From positions 5,270,707-5,334,706 of the forward strand of contig CM060127.1 of the NCBI GenBank assembly GCA_030522415.1: a DNA stretch of 64,000 nt, read 5' to 3'. This DNA is from Channallabes apus. Lineage: Eukaryota; Chordata; Actinopteri; Siluriformes; Clariidae. Positions 34,301 to 45,602 of the stretch are shown here, piece by piece. A program made the translations under genes and the position numbers. Position 1 is the stretch's first letter. Each line of letters opens with the position of its first letter. The notes under the pieces were generated by a model. The model worked only from the letters and a program-made list of their open reading frames with translations, made no database searches and had not been told where the DNA came from.

Positions 34301-35234
34301 GACTGTCCAAGAACTCGGAAAATATCTTCGGGCATACTGTAGTAGCAGACAGCATGAGTGGGCAAACTGGCTACTCTGGGCAGAATATGCCCAAAATTCG
34401 ATTGGGCACTCCTCAACAGGTCTAACGCCGTTCCAATGTCTCCTAGGTTACCAACCTCCGCTCTGTCCCTGGGATGCCACTCCCACCGAAGTACCAGTGG
34501 TGGATCAGCGGTTCAAGAATGCGGAGAAAGTATGGGGAGATGCGCATGCGCAAATCTCCCAAGCAGTTTCCCGGTTTAAAAAATATGCCGATAGGCGAAG
34601 GAAGGAAAGTCCTCCGCTCCAGGTAGGCGATCGAGTATGGCTCTCAACACGGGACCTCCACCTACACCTCCCCTGTCGCAAATTATCCCCCAAGTACATC
34701 GGCCCATTTCCCATTGTTTCACAAATAAACCCGGTATCATTTAAACTAAAACTCCCTTCTCACATGCGCATTCACCCTGTGTTTCATGTTTCCCTCCTCA
34801 GGCCAGTGATTCGGGGACCCCTCGACGAGGGCATGACCGAACCCTCTCTCCCTGGAGCCGTGGAAATAGAGGGCATCCCGGCGTTTAAGGTAACCAAGTT
34901 GCTAGATTCACGGAGGAGAAAAGGGGCTCTCCAATATCTGGTGGAATGGGAGGGTTACGGCCCGGAGGAGAGGAGCTGGGTCCCGGCCCGAGACATCCTG
35001 AGCCCCGAACTCATTACGACCTTTCATCACGAAAGGCCGGATCGCCCCGCTCCGCGCCCCCCGGGTCGCCCCGCTCATCAACCAGCCCCGCCAGCAAACA
35101 AACCCCGACCCCCTCAGGTCAAGCGTCGGGGTCGGCCTCGCCTCCGGCAGGAGGTCAGTCCTGGAAGGGGGGGTACTATAACATCCGCAACACCACGGCC
35201 CAGAGAGGTGAGGTCGGGGTCACCGGATTACTGA
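31320..35234 (+). pseudogene. Gag-Pol polyprotein of gypsy 1
   Basis: A single frame runs from ATG 31320, at the LTR border, to TAG 35232-35234 inside the 3' LTR. In order: Gag with FLLTCELYF and WATAVWSAGG (to about 31920); an in-frame loss of the CCHC knuckle and the protease active site, since Gag FRDGL joins the protease tail SVKALDGH directly; RT with SYNV-type [12 protein letters not shown] and the intact YLDD; RNase H; integrase with the HHCC finger and D, D, E (AVDFLTDL, SDRGPQF, NGQAERT); and a C-terminal chromodomain (YLVEWEGYGPEERSW). TGA codons at 32580 and 33681 both look like CGA changed to TGA. A 6-base repeat adds IF after YLDDILIF. Confidence 0.92.
31328..31336 (+). promoter_or_regulatory. 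Primer-binding site of gypsy 1
   Basis: TGAACGGAC starts two bases after the 5' LTR and pairs with the predicted first nine bases of the transcript. It lies inside the start of the gag frame, so coding and priming overlap here. Confidence 0.65.
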
Positions 35235-35784
35235 GCCTTGTCGGCCCCTAGTGTGTCTACGTAGGTATGTCTCCCCTTCACTAACAATGTGCACCTGTGT
35301 CACTCCCCTGTGTGTCATTATATAAGCCAGTCGAGCCCGAGGCGTATTGTCCGTTCACTGTTTGTCACCTTGTATGTTTCTACACGAACGCTGCTCAACC
35401 AGATCTCCTTGTTCTCCTCTCCAGCACTGATCTAGCCGCCTTGGTCGGGGTAAGGCCGGCAAAACCGGCACCTGCAGCATACGCTGTGTTTTGAGCGCGA
35501 GAAGCGCTCTTCATGCCAAGTAAAAGGACTGGAACTCTTTCACGTAGGAAATGCATGCTTGTGTGTGTATGTGTGAGCAAATACTGTGCTAGACCTTGGA
35601 GAGGAGCCAGAGGGAGCAAGCCCGGACGACGAGCTGTGTTTTTTGTGTTTGTTTTATTTGTTTTGAACTTTTTGTTGAACGAGAATTACTAAAAGACGAG
35701 TTACGAATAAAATTGTGGGAAAACCACTTGCATCTGAAAACCTGCATTCTGTGCGTCCTTTCAAAAGCCCCAGCGAACATGACA
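35177..35784 (+). repeat. 3' LTR of gypsy 1
   Basis: 608 bp, preceded by a purine tract (GGAAGGGGGGG, 35163-35173) that primes plus-strand synthesis. It contains the end of the chromodomain frame and a copy of the TATA/GTCCGTTCA promoter (35335-35373). Confidence 0.92.
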
Positions 35785-35789
35785 ATTAT

Positions 35790-37123
35790 TTAACAAACAA
35801 ATGTACTACATTTACTAAATACTGTAACTGAATTTAATTTACACAGAATTAATATGTTACATTTAATTTTTTAAACTACATTTACCGTTTACACAAGCAG
35901 TATTTTAATTCAGGGCAATGTATCTAATGACACCAAATCATAAACAAAGAAACAATACACACATTACCATTTTAATGAAACATTTATTTTCCAAATTTGA
36001 CAAGACATGACGTCTAAACTCAATCTGGTTTACTTTGCAAATGACATGTAACAAGATCATAAACATTGAGTTGAATTGATCTCACTAGTAAACACTCTCA
36101 CAAACAATACGTCTGCCACAAGTATTATACAGTTAATATGTGGTAAGTAGACTTTTGTATTAGAAGCTAACGAGTCATTTTACATCTGAAAGATTGCACA
36201 CCTTCACACTTCAGTTTCCTGCAAACTGTGGGATCCATACAAATGTGTGTGCAGACATTCTCAGGTCTAAAAGAAGCAATGACAGTCTAAATGAAGACAG
36301 GACACTGAATATCATTGATCAACAGTACCATGCTTCACTCCATAATGATCGAAATTCCTTTTGATGATGGGACAAATGTGCAGAGCTTACACCGCCATCC
36401 CATAAGCTGGCACCTAAAAAAGGAATTATAGTATACAAGTAAGTACAACTGTAACCGTTACTATAAAGTCTACCAGACTGGTAAAATAATGCTTCCGTTC
36501 AAATACATACTTTTTGGACTAATATACATCATCACACTGATCTACGTGTGGTGTTCAAGTCAAAGCGGGACTTGTGATGAAAATTCTCTGAAACGAAGAC
36601 GTAAAACTGATTTGATTTTACAGAGCCCATTGCTGGTTAAATTCCGGTGAACATTTCAGTGGACTGCTTTGATCACCAAAGGCATTTTGCTTTTGCAGAA
36701 CAATGCACAACCTCATATATAGAGAAATAAAGGGAGCTTTTACTCTAATACGTAAGTGTGTTCTGTTATTCTGCACAATCAAAGGTCCCGCTTTGACTTA
36801 AATGTCCCTTGTACTGTACATGTCTTTGTCCCTTGTGTAAAAATTATACCCAACTTTATTTACGCAGTACTATAAACTTTATACTTTTTTTTTTTTGTGT
36901 AGTCTATTGGAAAACTTGTATATTCTGGATTCGTTATAGGTAAAGTGAAATATTTCAAGCCTTGTTTTAATTTCTATCTTGGATTCAATGGTTACACATT
37001 TAATACTTCTGTAACATTTAAAAAAGTTGACATTTACCTCCTTTTTTTATCTCCATTCTAACTTCTTTTCTTTAGTGGTGTTAGTGCTGTGAAACAGAAG
37101 CAGTATGGAAAATACAGTATATA
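35790..37123. other. Sequence between the two gypsy elements
   Basis: AT-rich flank that continues the interrupted host repeat. It contains the zinc-finger exon relic at 36200-36413 and otherwise no supported gene. Confidence 0.5.
36200..36413 (-). pseudogene. Zinc-finger exon relic of a fish repeat-borne gene family
   Basis: After an acceptor-like CCTTTTTTAG the minus strand reads WRCKLCTFVPSSKG. After a frameshift it continues HYGVKHGTVDQ, stop, YSVSCLHLDCHCFF. C-x2-C, H-x4-H and C-x4-C spacing is that of the C2H2 block found in numerous uncharacterised fish proteins that also carry SAMD3-like parts. Family link from memory. Confidence 0.5.
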
Positions 37124-37128
37124 ACATG

Positions 37129-37241
37129 TGTCAGGGGGCTGCGATGTTCGTCAGTTCGCGGAGGTGAATCCAGATGCAGGTGCAGGCACGAGGCGTTGAC
37201 TGTGCTTGAGTGAATGAGAGTGGGCGTGTTGCGCCGGGAAA
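37129..37241 (-). repeat. Remnant of the 3' LTR of gypsy 2
   Basis: It matches 41170-41282 with about one substitution (GCGTGTTGCG against GCGTGTCGCG). After CGCCGGGAAA it joins directly to integrase C-terminal sequence, which marks the deletion breakpoint. Confidence 0.9.
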
Positions 37242-40200
37242 CTTAATGGGCAACTTACGACGCGTCGTAACTGGGACACGTGGAACGTGGGGTGGATCCG
37301 TCGCATGGACGAGGGGAGTAGAAGTCTGACGGCGGACGGGTTGATTATCCTGGTTATAGTGAAAGGTCCAATGAAACGCGGGGAGAGCTTGCGTGATAGC
37401 GTCTTCAAGGGAATGTCCTTTGTGGCGAGCATAACTCGATCTCCCACCCGGTATCTGGGAGCCTTGGTGCGGTGGCGGTCCGCCTGTCTCTTGTAAGAGG
37501 AGATGGCTCGTGTCAGAGTTCGCCTAGCACGTAGCCACGTTTGTCTGCAGCGGCGGACGAAGTGTTGAGCTGACGGAGTCTCCATCTCTAATTCTTGGAC
37601 TGGGAAGAGTGGAGGTTGGTAGCCTAAGCAGCACTGGAACGGGGACAAGCCTGTCGACGAGGAGGGCAGAGAGTTGTGGGCATATTCGACCCAAGGGAGA
37701 AACTTGCTCCAGGTGGTGGAGTCCCGGGTCGTCATGCAGCGGAGGGAAACCTCTAGTGTTTGGTTCATTCATTCTGTTCGCCCATTGGACTGGGGGTGGA
37801 AACCTGAGGATAGGCTGGGAGTAGCCCCGACGAGCCTGCAGAATGCGCCCCAAAACCGAGAGGTGAACTGAGGACCCCGGTCCGACACAATGTCCGTGGG
37901 GAGGCCATGGAGCCGAAATACATGGAGAATGAGTAGTTCTGCGGTCTCCTTGGCAGATGGCAGCTTAGGAAGGGGCACCAGGTGCACTGATTTAGAAAAG
38001 CGGTCGACGATGGTCATGATGCAATTATTGCCGTCGGACGAGGGCAGGCCGGTGACAAAGTCAACCGCGATATGGGACCAAGGGCGTTGAGGAACCGGTA
38101 GGGGTCTGAGAAGACCAGCAGTTGGTCGATTGTCATTCTTACAACGGGTGCAGATGTCGCAAGCCGCCACGAATCTGGATGTGTCCTCCGCCAACGTGGG
38201 CCACCAGAATCGTTGCTGGATGACAAAGCGGGTTCGGGCAGCGCCTGGGTGACAAGATAGCTTGGATCGGTGGCCCCATTCCAGAACTTGTGAGCGTAGG
38301 CGAAGGGGAACGAAGAGATGGTTAGGTGGAACTTCGCTAGGTCCGGCCTCCTGGGCCAGGGCCTGCCGAACCTTGCTTTCTATGTCCAGCTCCATGGCGG
38401 CGACGAGGCAGTGGGACGGGAGGATAGTGTCATACAACGTAGGCTCCTGGGGGGGGGGGAAACTGGCGGGAGAGGGCGTCCGGCTTAGAATTCCTTGAGC
38501 CTGGCCGGTAGGACAGGGTAAAGTTAAATCTGGAGAAGAATAATGACCACCTGGCCTGACGAGCATTGAGTCTCTTGGCAGTGCGCAGATACTCCAGGTT
38601 TCTATGGTCGGTCCACACTAGAAATGGAAGCTCAGTCCCCTCTAGCCAGTGTCTCCACTCCTCCAGGGCTAGCTTGATGGCCAAGAGTTCTCGGTCTCCC
38701 ACGTCATAGTTTCTTTCAGCTGGGGTTAGGCGACGGGAATAGAATGCGCACGGGTGCATCTTGTTGTCCTGGGTGGACCTTTGAGAGAGGATGCCACCCA
38801 CCCCGGTATTGGAGGCGTCGACCTCCACCACAAACTGCTGAGATGGATCAGGAATAGTGAGGATGGGGGCAGAGGTGAATCTTTTCTTAAGATTATTGAA
38901 GGCTTGGTCGGCTTCCTTGTTCCAGCAGAACCGGGTCTTGGCGGATGTTACCGAGGTCAGGGGGGCGGCAACGGAGCTGTACCCTCGTATGAAGCGTCGG
39001 TAAAAGTTGGCAAACCCCAGAAAGCGTTGGAGGTCTCGCTGCGAGGCTGGTATGGGCCAGCTAGAGACAGCCTGGACTTTGGCTGGTTCCATCTCCAGCA
39101 TGGACGGGGAGACGACAAATCCCAGGAAGGTGGTGGAGGATGTGTGAAACTCACACTTCTCAGCCTTGACATAGAGTTTATTCTCCAAGAGCCTCTGGAG
39201 AACCTGACGAACATGGTGACGGTGTTCCTCCAATCCTTGAGAGAAGATTAAAATGCCATCCAGGTAAACGAAAACAAATGAATTGAGGAAGTCGCGGAGG
39301 ACATCATTAATGAGGGATTGGAAGACAGCGGGGGCATTGGTGAGACCAAAAGGGACCACCAGATATTCGTAATGTCCCGTAGAGGTGTTAAAGGCTGTCT
39401 TCCACTCATCTCCCTCGCGAATGCGGACAAGGTGATAAGCGTTTCGCAGGTCGAGTTTCGTGAATGTGTCGGCCCCCTGGAGTAGTTCGAAGGCGGTCGC
39501 CATGAGTGGAAGTGGGTAGCGGTTCCTGACGGTGATTTCGTTGACTTCACAAAGAAGAAACCTGCCCCGGCAGGGGAGGAGGATGGGCGGATGATTCCGG
39601 CGGCAAGGGCCTCTGTGATGTAGGTGTTCATGGATTTTCTCTCTTGGCGAGACAAGGAGTACAGTCGGCCTTTGGGTGGAGAGGTGCCTGGGAGAAGATC
39701 GATGGAACAGTCGTATGGGCGATGAGGAAGCGACATGGCTCGGGTTTTGCTGAAAAAACCTGCTGGAGATCGTGATAATGAGTGGGGACATTAGAGATGT
39801 CCGGGGTGTATTCAGTCTTGGCTGTAGTTGGGGGTGTAGGGAGTGCAGAGTGAAGGCATGACGTGGCACAAGAGGGGCTCCAACCCGTGATCACATGTTT
39901 GACCCAGTCAATCTGGGGGCCGTGAAGCGCTAGCCATGGAAGGCCGAGGACCAGGGCGGCGTGAGACTTATGGATGACGAGGAGGCAGATCCTCTCAGAG
40001 TGATTCCCAGATGTTCTGAGAGTGAGTGGAAGGGTTCTGTGAGTGATTGGTGGAAGGGGGCTTCCATCTAGGGCTTGGACGGACAGTGGATGGTCCAGCG
40101 GAGTGCAGGGGACCTGCAGCGCTTTGGCTGTAGCGTAGCTGATGAGGTTCCGATCGGAACCGGAGTCAATGAGCGCCTGGATGGGGTGAGGTCGGCCGTT

Positions 40201-41151
40201 GATAACTAGTATTACAGAGAGCAGTGGACGGGGTTCCGGGAGTTTATCGGGAGGAGCGCCCTCTAGGGCTCCCAATCTGACTAGAGGGTGCCTCCCTTTT
40301 AGTGGGCAGTCCTTCAGCATGTGGCCTGAGTCCCCGCAGTAGAAGCAAGCTCTCTCCAGACGGCGGCGGCGTCTCTCCCCATCGGAGATGCGGGTTCTGC
40401 CCAGCTGCATAGGGTCCTCCCAATTACTCTCCATGCGAGGAGGGGGAGGGTGGGGTGACCTCCGGAAAGGGTGCCTCGAACGAAGACGCGAGTCGATCCT
40501 CCCAGCGAGATCCATAAGTCCGTGGAGGTCCGAAGGGAGTTCGCGGGAGACTAACTCGTCCTTGAGTGCCTCCGACAGCCCCTCCAGGAAGACGTCAGCC
40601 AAGGCTCTAGTATTCCATCCACTGGAGGCAGCTAAGGTCCGAAACTCGATGGCATGATCATAAGCGGAACGTGACCCCTGGCGGAGGCGTAGTAACTTGG
40701 TTCCGGCCTCTCTGCCGACGTGAGACGGGTCAAAGACCCTCTTCATCTCTCCAGAAAATTCCGAAAAACTGTTGCAACATGGGTCATGTGCATCCCAGAG
40801 AGCCGTGCCCCACTCGCGGGCCCTACCCGTGAGAAGGGTGATGATGTAGGCTACCCTGGATCTTTCAGAAGAGAAAGTGGAGGCCTGAAGCTCAAAAATC
40901 AGAGAACATTGGGACAGGAAGGATCTACATGTACCTGGTCCTCCGCCGTAAGTGGGAGGGGCTGGCAGGCGTGGCTCCTGTGGGAGGTCCATGAGAGTGG
41001 GCCGTGCCGTGGGCATCTGGAGGCGCTGCATTTGGACGGTGACGTCAGCGAGCGTCTGTCTGGTGGTGACCAACTCCTCCTGGTGTTTACCAAGGAGAAC
41101 GCCTTGATTCTCCAACGCCAGTCTTATACTGTCTAATCCTGCTGGATCCAT
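37151..41151 (-). pseudogene. Gag-Pol of gypsy 2, broken
   Basis: It starts MDPAGLDS at 41151. Gag has a CCHC knuckle (CFYCGDSGHMLKDC, residues about 268-281). The protease has ALIDSGSDRN (about residue 325). A frameshift near 39750 moves into [17 protein letters not shown] second, with a short deletion near 39540, moves to [14 protein letters not shown] is otherwise complete, but the catalytic box reads VYLDGIL instead of YLDD. RNase H ([15 protein letters not shown]) follows, then integrase from about 38450 in another frame ([20 protein letters not shown]). A TGA (37771-37769) falls right after the catalytic E, and the same frame then continues to FHVSQLRR before the deletion breakpoint. 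Confidence 0.92.
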
Positions 41152-41157
41152 GGTATG

Positions 41158-41168
41158 GCTGGATTATT
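41158..41168 (-). promoter_or_regulatory. Primer-binding site of gypsy 2
   Basis: AATAATCCAGC on the minus strand, one base inside the 5' LTR. It is the exact complement of GCTGGATTATT at 41573-41563, which lies about 30 bases after the LTR TATA box. It shows the same self-priming layout as gypsy 1, with unrelated bases. Confidence 0.75.
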
Positions 41169-41169
41169 C

Positions 41170-41767
41170 TGTCAGGGGGCTGCGATGTTCGTCAGTTCGC
41201 GGAGGTGAATCCAGATGCAGGTGCAGGCACGAGGCGTTGACTGTGCTTGAGTGAATGAGAGTGGGCGTGTCGCGCCGGGAAATCCGCGGGGGCGGGAGAC
41301 GCGCCGTGAGCGTGGAGCTGAGTCGAAGTCGAGGAGGGGAGAGCAAGAGATCAAAGCCGTGTGATCAGTCAGCGAGGGCGTCGAGCCAAAACGTGAAGCT
41401 GAGCCGTGGTCGAGAAACGAAAGCGAAAGTTCAAAGCCGTTAAATCCAAGCGTGGCAATAATCCAAATCGGGAGGCGAGGGGAAAAACGAGAGACAAGCG
41501 AGATCGGCAACGTGAAAAGTCATGAACAGAAACGCGAGAAAACTATGGCCAAAAAAACACACAATAATCCAGCGGCGAGCTTGCGCGCTGCGCCTCCTTA
41601 TAAGCTGAAAGAAATCAGCGCTGGATGAGAAACCAGTGTGCCGGCGGGGCGGTCCGGGAGGGGCGATGACAGCGTGGGAAAACATGGTCACGTGATGGGT
41701 GCCTGACAGCGTGGGAAAGGAAATGTCAAGGGTCTTTGATCAGCGCGAAGGCACTGAGAGCGTGACA
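41170..41767 (-). repeat. 5' LTR of gypsy 2
   Basis: 598 bp, TGTCACGCTC...CCCCTGACA on the minus strand. The TATA element CTTATAAG (41604-41597) is followed by the predicted start GCTGGATTATT (41573-41563). Confidence 0.92.
41563..41604 (-). promoter_or_regulatory. LTR promoter and self-primer of gypsy 2
   Basis: TTATAAG, then at +30 the 11-mer GCTGGATTATT that is complementary to the primer-binding site at 41158-41168. It supports initiation at 41573 and fold-back priming. Confidence 0.7.
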
Positions 41768-41772
41768 ACATG

Positions 41773-42540
41773 TTTCACACAAAAATAAATTGAAAGTCAG
41801 TTTTAGTTTCTTTTACTTACATACCACAACATACATATTTCACTTCAATATTTTAATTTCATATTATTTTCTCCCAATTATTATTCTGAGAGAAATGTTG
41901 TACTATTACTAAATATTTATATTTCATACTGTAGCTTTAGTTACTAGTACAGTACTTAGCACATTTATTTAATCAACAGCCATTTTAATAATGTTTACGT
42001 ACACTGTTTTGTTTGTAAAGTACTTGTAGTACTTTTGCACTTCAAGTACATTTGAAGTTTAGAACGTCATGTACTTACAGTATGAGTTTAACTTGGGGAA
42101 AATGTTTGAAGTATTTTCAAACAAAGCTATACAGCATTATACTGCTAATCAAACTGCCTGCCTCTAGTGCTGTAAAACATGACTGGACCTGTGCCGGACT
42201 AGAGCTGTTGCTCTCTGCAGTGTTACTGTTGATGCATTTACTGTATGTTTTTCAAACATACTCTTCAAAATTAAGAGTTGTATTTGTAAGTTGAAATTTA
42301 TACTCACAGCTCTGATGTGTACACCTGTGTTTTGAATTCGAAGTTGCAGATTAATAGTGACAAATGTGTAAAGTGTCACTCACATGAACAAAATGACAGG
42401 CACAATTGTGTACTACACATTTATCTTTGCTCTTTACTTCAGTTTTGCTGTACAACCACAAGTCGGCACTCACAACCTCTCAGATCTGGCAGTACAACCT
42501 CAAACCCCAGCGCTCTGACTTTTGCTACTCATTTTGCGAT
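41773..42540. other. No gene recognised
   Basis: AT-rich. It probably continues the host repeat into which gypsy 2 inserted. Open frames on both strands lack motifs. Confidence 0.5.
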
Positions 42541-42595
42541 ATTCCTGTAGCAAAACTTACTTGTGCACTTGTATACGCGAACTTAAGAGAGCAGA

Positions 42596-42871
42596 GTCGG
42601 GGGCGGGGCTGGGGTGTGAATGAAGTCATTTTATTGGTCGATGCCTCACCAATGAACTACACCACCGAAACGGCGCGAGCTGCTCTGCATAGTCTGTGAC
42701 GTCATCACGCACAAAAAGTCCCACTTCATTGGCTGGCGTTGTTCATTGGTGTTTTGCTAGTGGGTCTTTGAGTCCCGAGTCGTTTGTTCTTTTGACACGT
42801 GACTCCCATAGAACGCTATGCGGTGCAATAGATTCAAAAGAACGAACGACTCAGATTGGAAGGTTTAAGAG
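42596..42871. promoter_or_regulatory. Promoter-like block: GC box, CCAAT boxes, CRE
   Basis: GTCGGGGGCGGGGCT (42596-42610), inverted CCAAT boxes (ATTGG at about 42634, 42728 and 42746) and the CRE palindrome TGACGTCA (42697-42704) lie in 160 bases. On the plus strand AAGAG/GTGAGT at 42871/42872 would be a good first-exon donor. On the minus strand the block lies upstream of the zinc-finger relic at 36.2-36.4 kb. The direction cannot be decided from sequence. Confidence 0.45.
42777..42852. repeat. Inverted repeat with 19-bp arms
   Basis: GAGTCGTTTGTTCTTTTGA (42777-42795) pairs with TCAAAAGAACGAACGACTC (42834-42852) with one mismatch and a 38-base loop. The same GAACGA/TTCATT vocabulary continues to GAACTTCCCATCACT near 43110-43125, the end of a common fish hAT MITE, so this hairpin may belong to such a MITE. 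Confidence 0.6.
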
Positions 42872-43127
42872 GTGAGTTACTCATTCTGTTTATTATAATA
42901 TGTCCTTAGTTACATTGTAATATTTTCATAACTGGAACTATAGCCAAAATTTGTGTACAGTATGTAGACGTATTGGGGGTCTTTTTTTTATTGAAAACGC
43001 AACATTTCAATTTATTTCTGATCAAAAGAACCAAATGAACAAAATGACTCAAATAAAGATTCGTTCATTTTGATGAATGAGATTCAAAGAACCAAGTCAC
43101 TAATTGATTGAACTTCCCATCACTATT

Positions 43128-45335
43128 ATACACGCGTTAATTATTTGAACATGCTAGTTTTATATACTCGCCACAGTGGCGGTTGGCTGGGCAAAAGCAC
43201 CGCATTTGGAGGGAGAAATTAAAATCTTGCGGCACGACCACGGCCGGTTACACCGATAAACCCGGAGGAAACCCGAAACCTGGACATGCATGTGCACGCT
43301 GCTCTGTGTTAAATCTCTCCGTTTACACCAGAGTTTAAGTGTCTGAATTAACCGCGCTTTAGCTGAGCAGTTTGGTGGTTGGAACAAACTAGCAAAATGA
43401 CAATGAACACCAGGACTGGCCTGTTACTAGTCTTAGTTATCTATGGAGCTCGGCTGTGATAGGATTCATAAAAGCACCTTACACTCAATAAATTTGTGTA
43501 TACAGACAGACAGAGTAATTATTTCAGTAACTTGTGTTAGCTGCTTACTCACCAGGATTTGTAAGGAATGTTCCAGAATGTTCCAGGTGCTTCATGTCCA
43601 TTCTCACATCCTCACAGCCTTCTTGTCTCTGATGTTACACCAGATTTCCCATGAGCACTTGCACAGGGCAATTTACTCAATTATTTAAGTTTTTGTTGTT
43701 AAACATAAAGAATATTGAGTTGGAATGAGTGATAATTGTAGTTCTTCTTCAGTACTCAGTAAGTGATAGTTTGGCTTCAGAGTTGCACTAATGCTCATAT
43801 ACGAAGGTTAATTTGATTAACTTATTTTTAATGATAGCACATTAAGTAAATGCCCATTTAATTTAATACAGAAGATAATACAGACAGACAGTGGCTAACG
43901 CTAACAAAGTTCAATGGTTAACATTAGCACAGGCAGTTTATTTACATTCCAGAAATCTTAAAACAGTATTTTACACACTCTGTTGGTACATATGCATATT
44001 AATATATTTATTGTTATTACAAGCAGATATAAAGTTTATTAATCTTTGTCTTTACTAAATTCTCCTGTTTACTTTAAACAGAGCGCTGCTCTGTTTGGGT
44101 CAGACGGGTGACGTATAGACTTTTGGTGCTGTTGGAGGAACACGAACAAGCTGTTAAGGTTGCTGTAGTACTGAGGGCCTGCATGACTGTGCAACAGCTT
44201 TAGGATGATGTGTGGTCAGGGTTAGGGTTAGTCTGACACTTTGGGGGAAACAAAGACTTAAACAGTTCCAGCTTTGATCGTTTTAAAAAATGGATACATT
44301 AATATAAAAGAGCCAGATAGAGACTGATAAGCAGCTGGTGTTATTCAGGTATTTTACTGACCTTTAAGCAAAATACAACATGTATTAACTTGTTTTTATA
44401 CAAATTACTGTTTTAACTTCGACTAGTTTTGGAAGAATTCATTTTTAAATCATGTTTGTGTGTTTTAATTATGAAATTGTAAAAATACATTTATTTGACC
44501 CAACTACTTCAATGGACTAAAATGGGAGACAACCTTGTTTTGAATAGTCAAAAAGTTGGATTAATAAATAATAATAATAATAATTATTAATATTATTATT
44601 ATTATTGGTCATAGAAACAAATGAAAACAACTGTTAAACACTGGATCATATGTAAATGTTATAATTTGTGCTTATGTGGTGACCCATATTTATTTTTTCT
44701 CATTATAAATAACTGCTTTGGGTTTTAAGAACTCAATCAAAAGAGCAAAGACAACATACAGTAAGAGGAATGTAAGGTTAGAAACCTCAGGTGAATGTAC
44801 TGACTATGACATGGTGCTAATTGCTGTGTTTTTTTGGTGGGTTCTTTTGACTTGTCTGTGTGTAAATACTTGATAATTGGCCACAGACATTGTTTATTTT
44901 GCTGAGTTGATAAGCAATATTTAAAATAAAAAGGAAGTAAGTATTCGATGCATTACAGTACTGTGTATTAACAAGTGCCCTAACAGCCATAGCTGCAGTG
45001 TGCAGTACAAACATAGTGTATGTGCTGGTGAGGATTGAAAGATTTTCCACTGTGCCCCATTATTTTGCACTATCATTCTTAGTATGTTATGAAGTTCGGT
45101 AATTAAAATGGTATATGTGTGTGTAACCCCCCAACCTACGTGAGGAATACAACATTTACAAGCTGGTCAGAGGTGTCAATTTGCATCTCTGCTTTACGTT
45201 GCGGTGTGTGTGTTTGTGCTTTAAGTTCATAGTGGTGCATTTTTAAATTCAATCTGTCTGAATCTGTATACCCGCCAAAAATCATGTTTAAAAAAACAAT
45301 GCATTCTGTGTCTGCACAGTTAAGAAATTCTCTGA
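43128..45335. other. No gene recognised
   Basis: AT-rich sequence with short ATT/AAT repeats (44565-44606). The frames at 43160-43387 (minus) and 43443-43688 (plus) show no recognisable domain. Confidence 0.5.
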
Positions 45336-45344
45336 TCTAAACAT

Positions 45345-45602
45345 GTTTGAGCCTCAAGGCAACATCATGGAGCTCTACGGCCTTTAGTGATGAATCTCTG
45401 AGAACCCCATGCCCCCCCAAACCCTCCCCCCCTCGCCCTCGGCTTGTTCATCATGGACACTCTAATCATTTTGATTCATACACATTTCCTCAGACATTTC
45501 ATTCTCATTTCTCTAACTGTCTTTTACGTACTTCTACTGTATAACGCTGTTTTGCGATAGTAACCATTATAAAAAGCGCTATGTAAAAAAAATTAATTGA
45601 AT
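45345..45602 (+). mobile_element. L2-like LINE 3' end, worn copy
   Basis: CCCTCGGCTTGTTCATCATGG, CATTTTGATTCATACACATT, AAAAAGCGCTATGTAAAAAA and a final AATTGAATG match the tails at 16.7-25.3 kb. Confidence 0.65.

Larger units (their letters stand above)
30693..35784 (+). mobile_element. Gypsy 1: chromodomain Ty3/gypsy retrotransposon (Tf1/sushi group), 5.1 kb
   Basis: Two LTRs (30693-31325 and 35177-35784) flank a gag-pol frame ending in a chromodomain. The target duplication ATTAT is perfect (30688-30692 and 35785-35789). By eye the LTRs differ at about 17 positions plus an AAAAT-rich expansion in the 5' LTR, so the insertion is fairly young. The primer site is complementary to the predicted transcript start, not to a tRNA. 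Two TGA codons and an in-frame deletion around the protease make it defective. Confidence 0.93.
37129..41767 (-). mobile_element. Gypsy 2: Tf1/sushi-group retrotransposon with truncated 3' LTR
   Basis: It reads right to left. The complete 5' LTR is at 41170-41767 (TGTCACGC...CCCTGACA). Of the 3' LTR only the terminal 113 bases remain (37129-37241). The target duplication ACATG is perfect (37124-37128 and 41768-41772), so the loss of the 3' LTR body, the polypurine tract and the chromodomain happened after insertion. Gag-pol carries frameshifts, a stop and a changed RT active site. Confidence 0.93.
30379..42871 (-). mobile_element. Candidate CACTA-like host element interrupted by two gypsy elements
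   Basis: The left tip CACTCTAAAAAATAAAACTG is the same type as at 5103. The next 300 bases carry TTGAGTA/TACTCAA subterminal motifs. Segments 35785-37128 and 41768-42871 lie outside the two gypsy insertions. They contain a minus-strand zinc-finger exon relic (36200-36413) and a promoter-like block (42596-42871) upstream of it on that strand. I did not find the matching right terminus, so the extent is a proposal. Confidence 0.3.

Noticed and set aside
44217..44231. GGGTTAGGGTTAG, telomere-like
   Set aside because: Only two units in ordinary sequence; too short to be an interstitial telomere.
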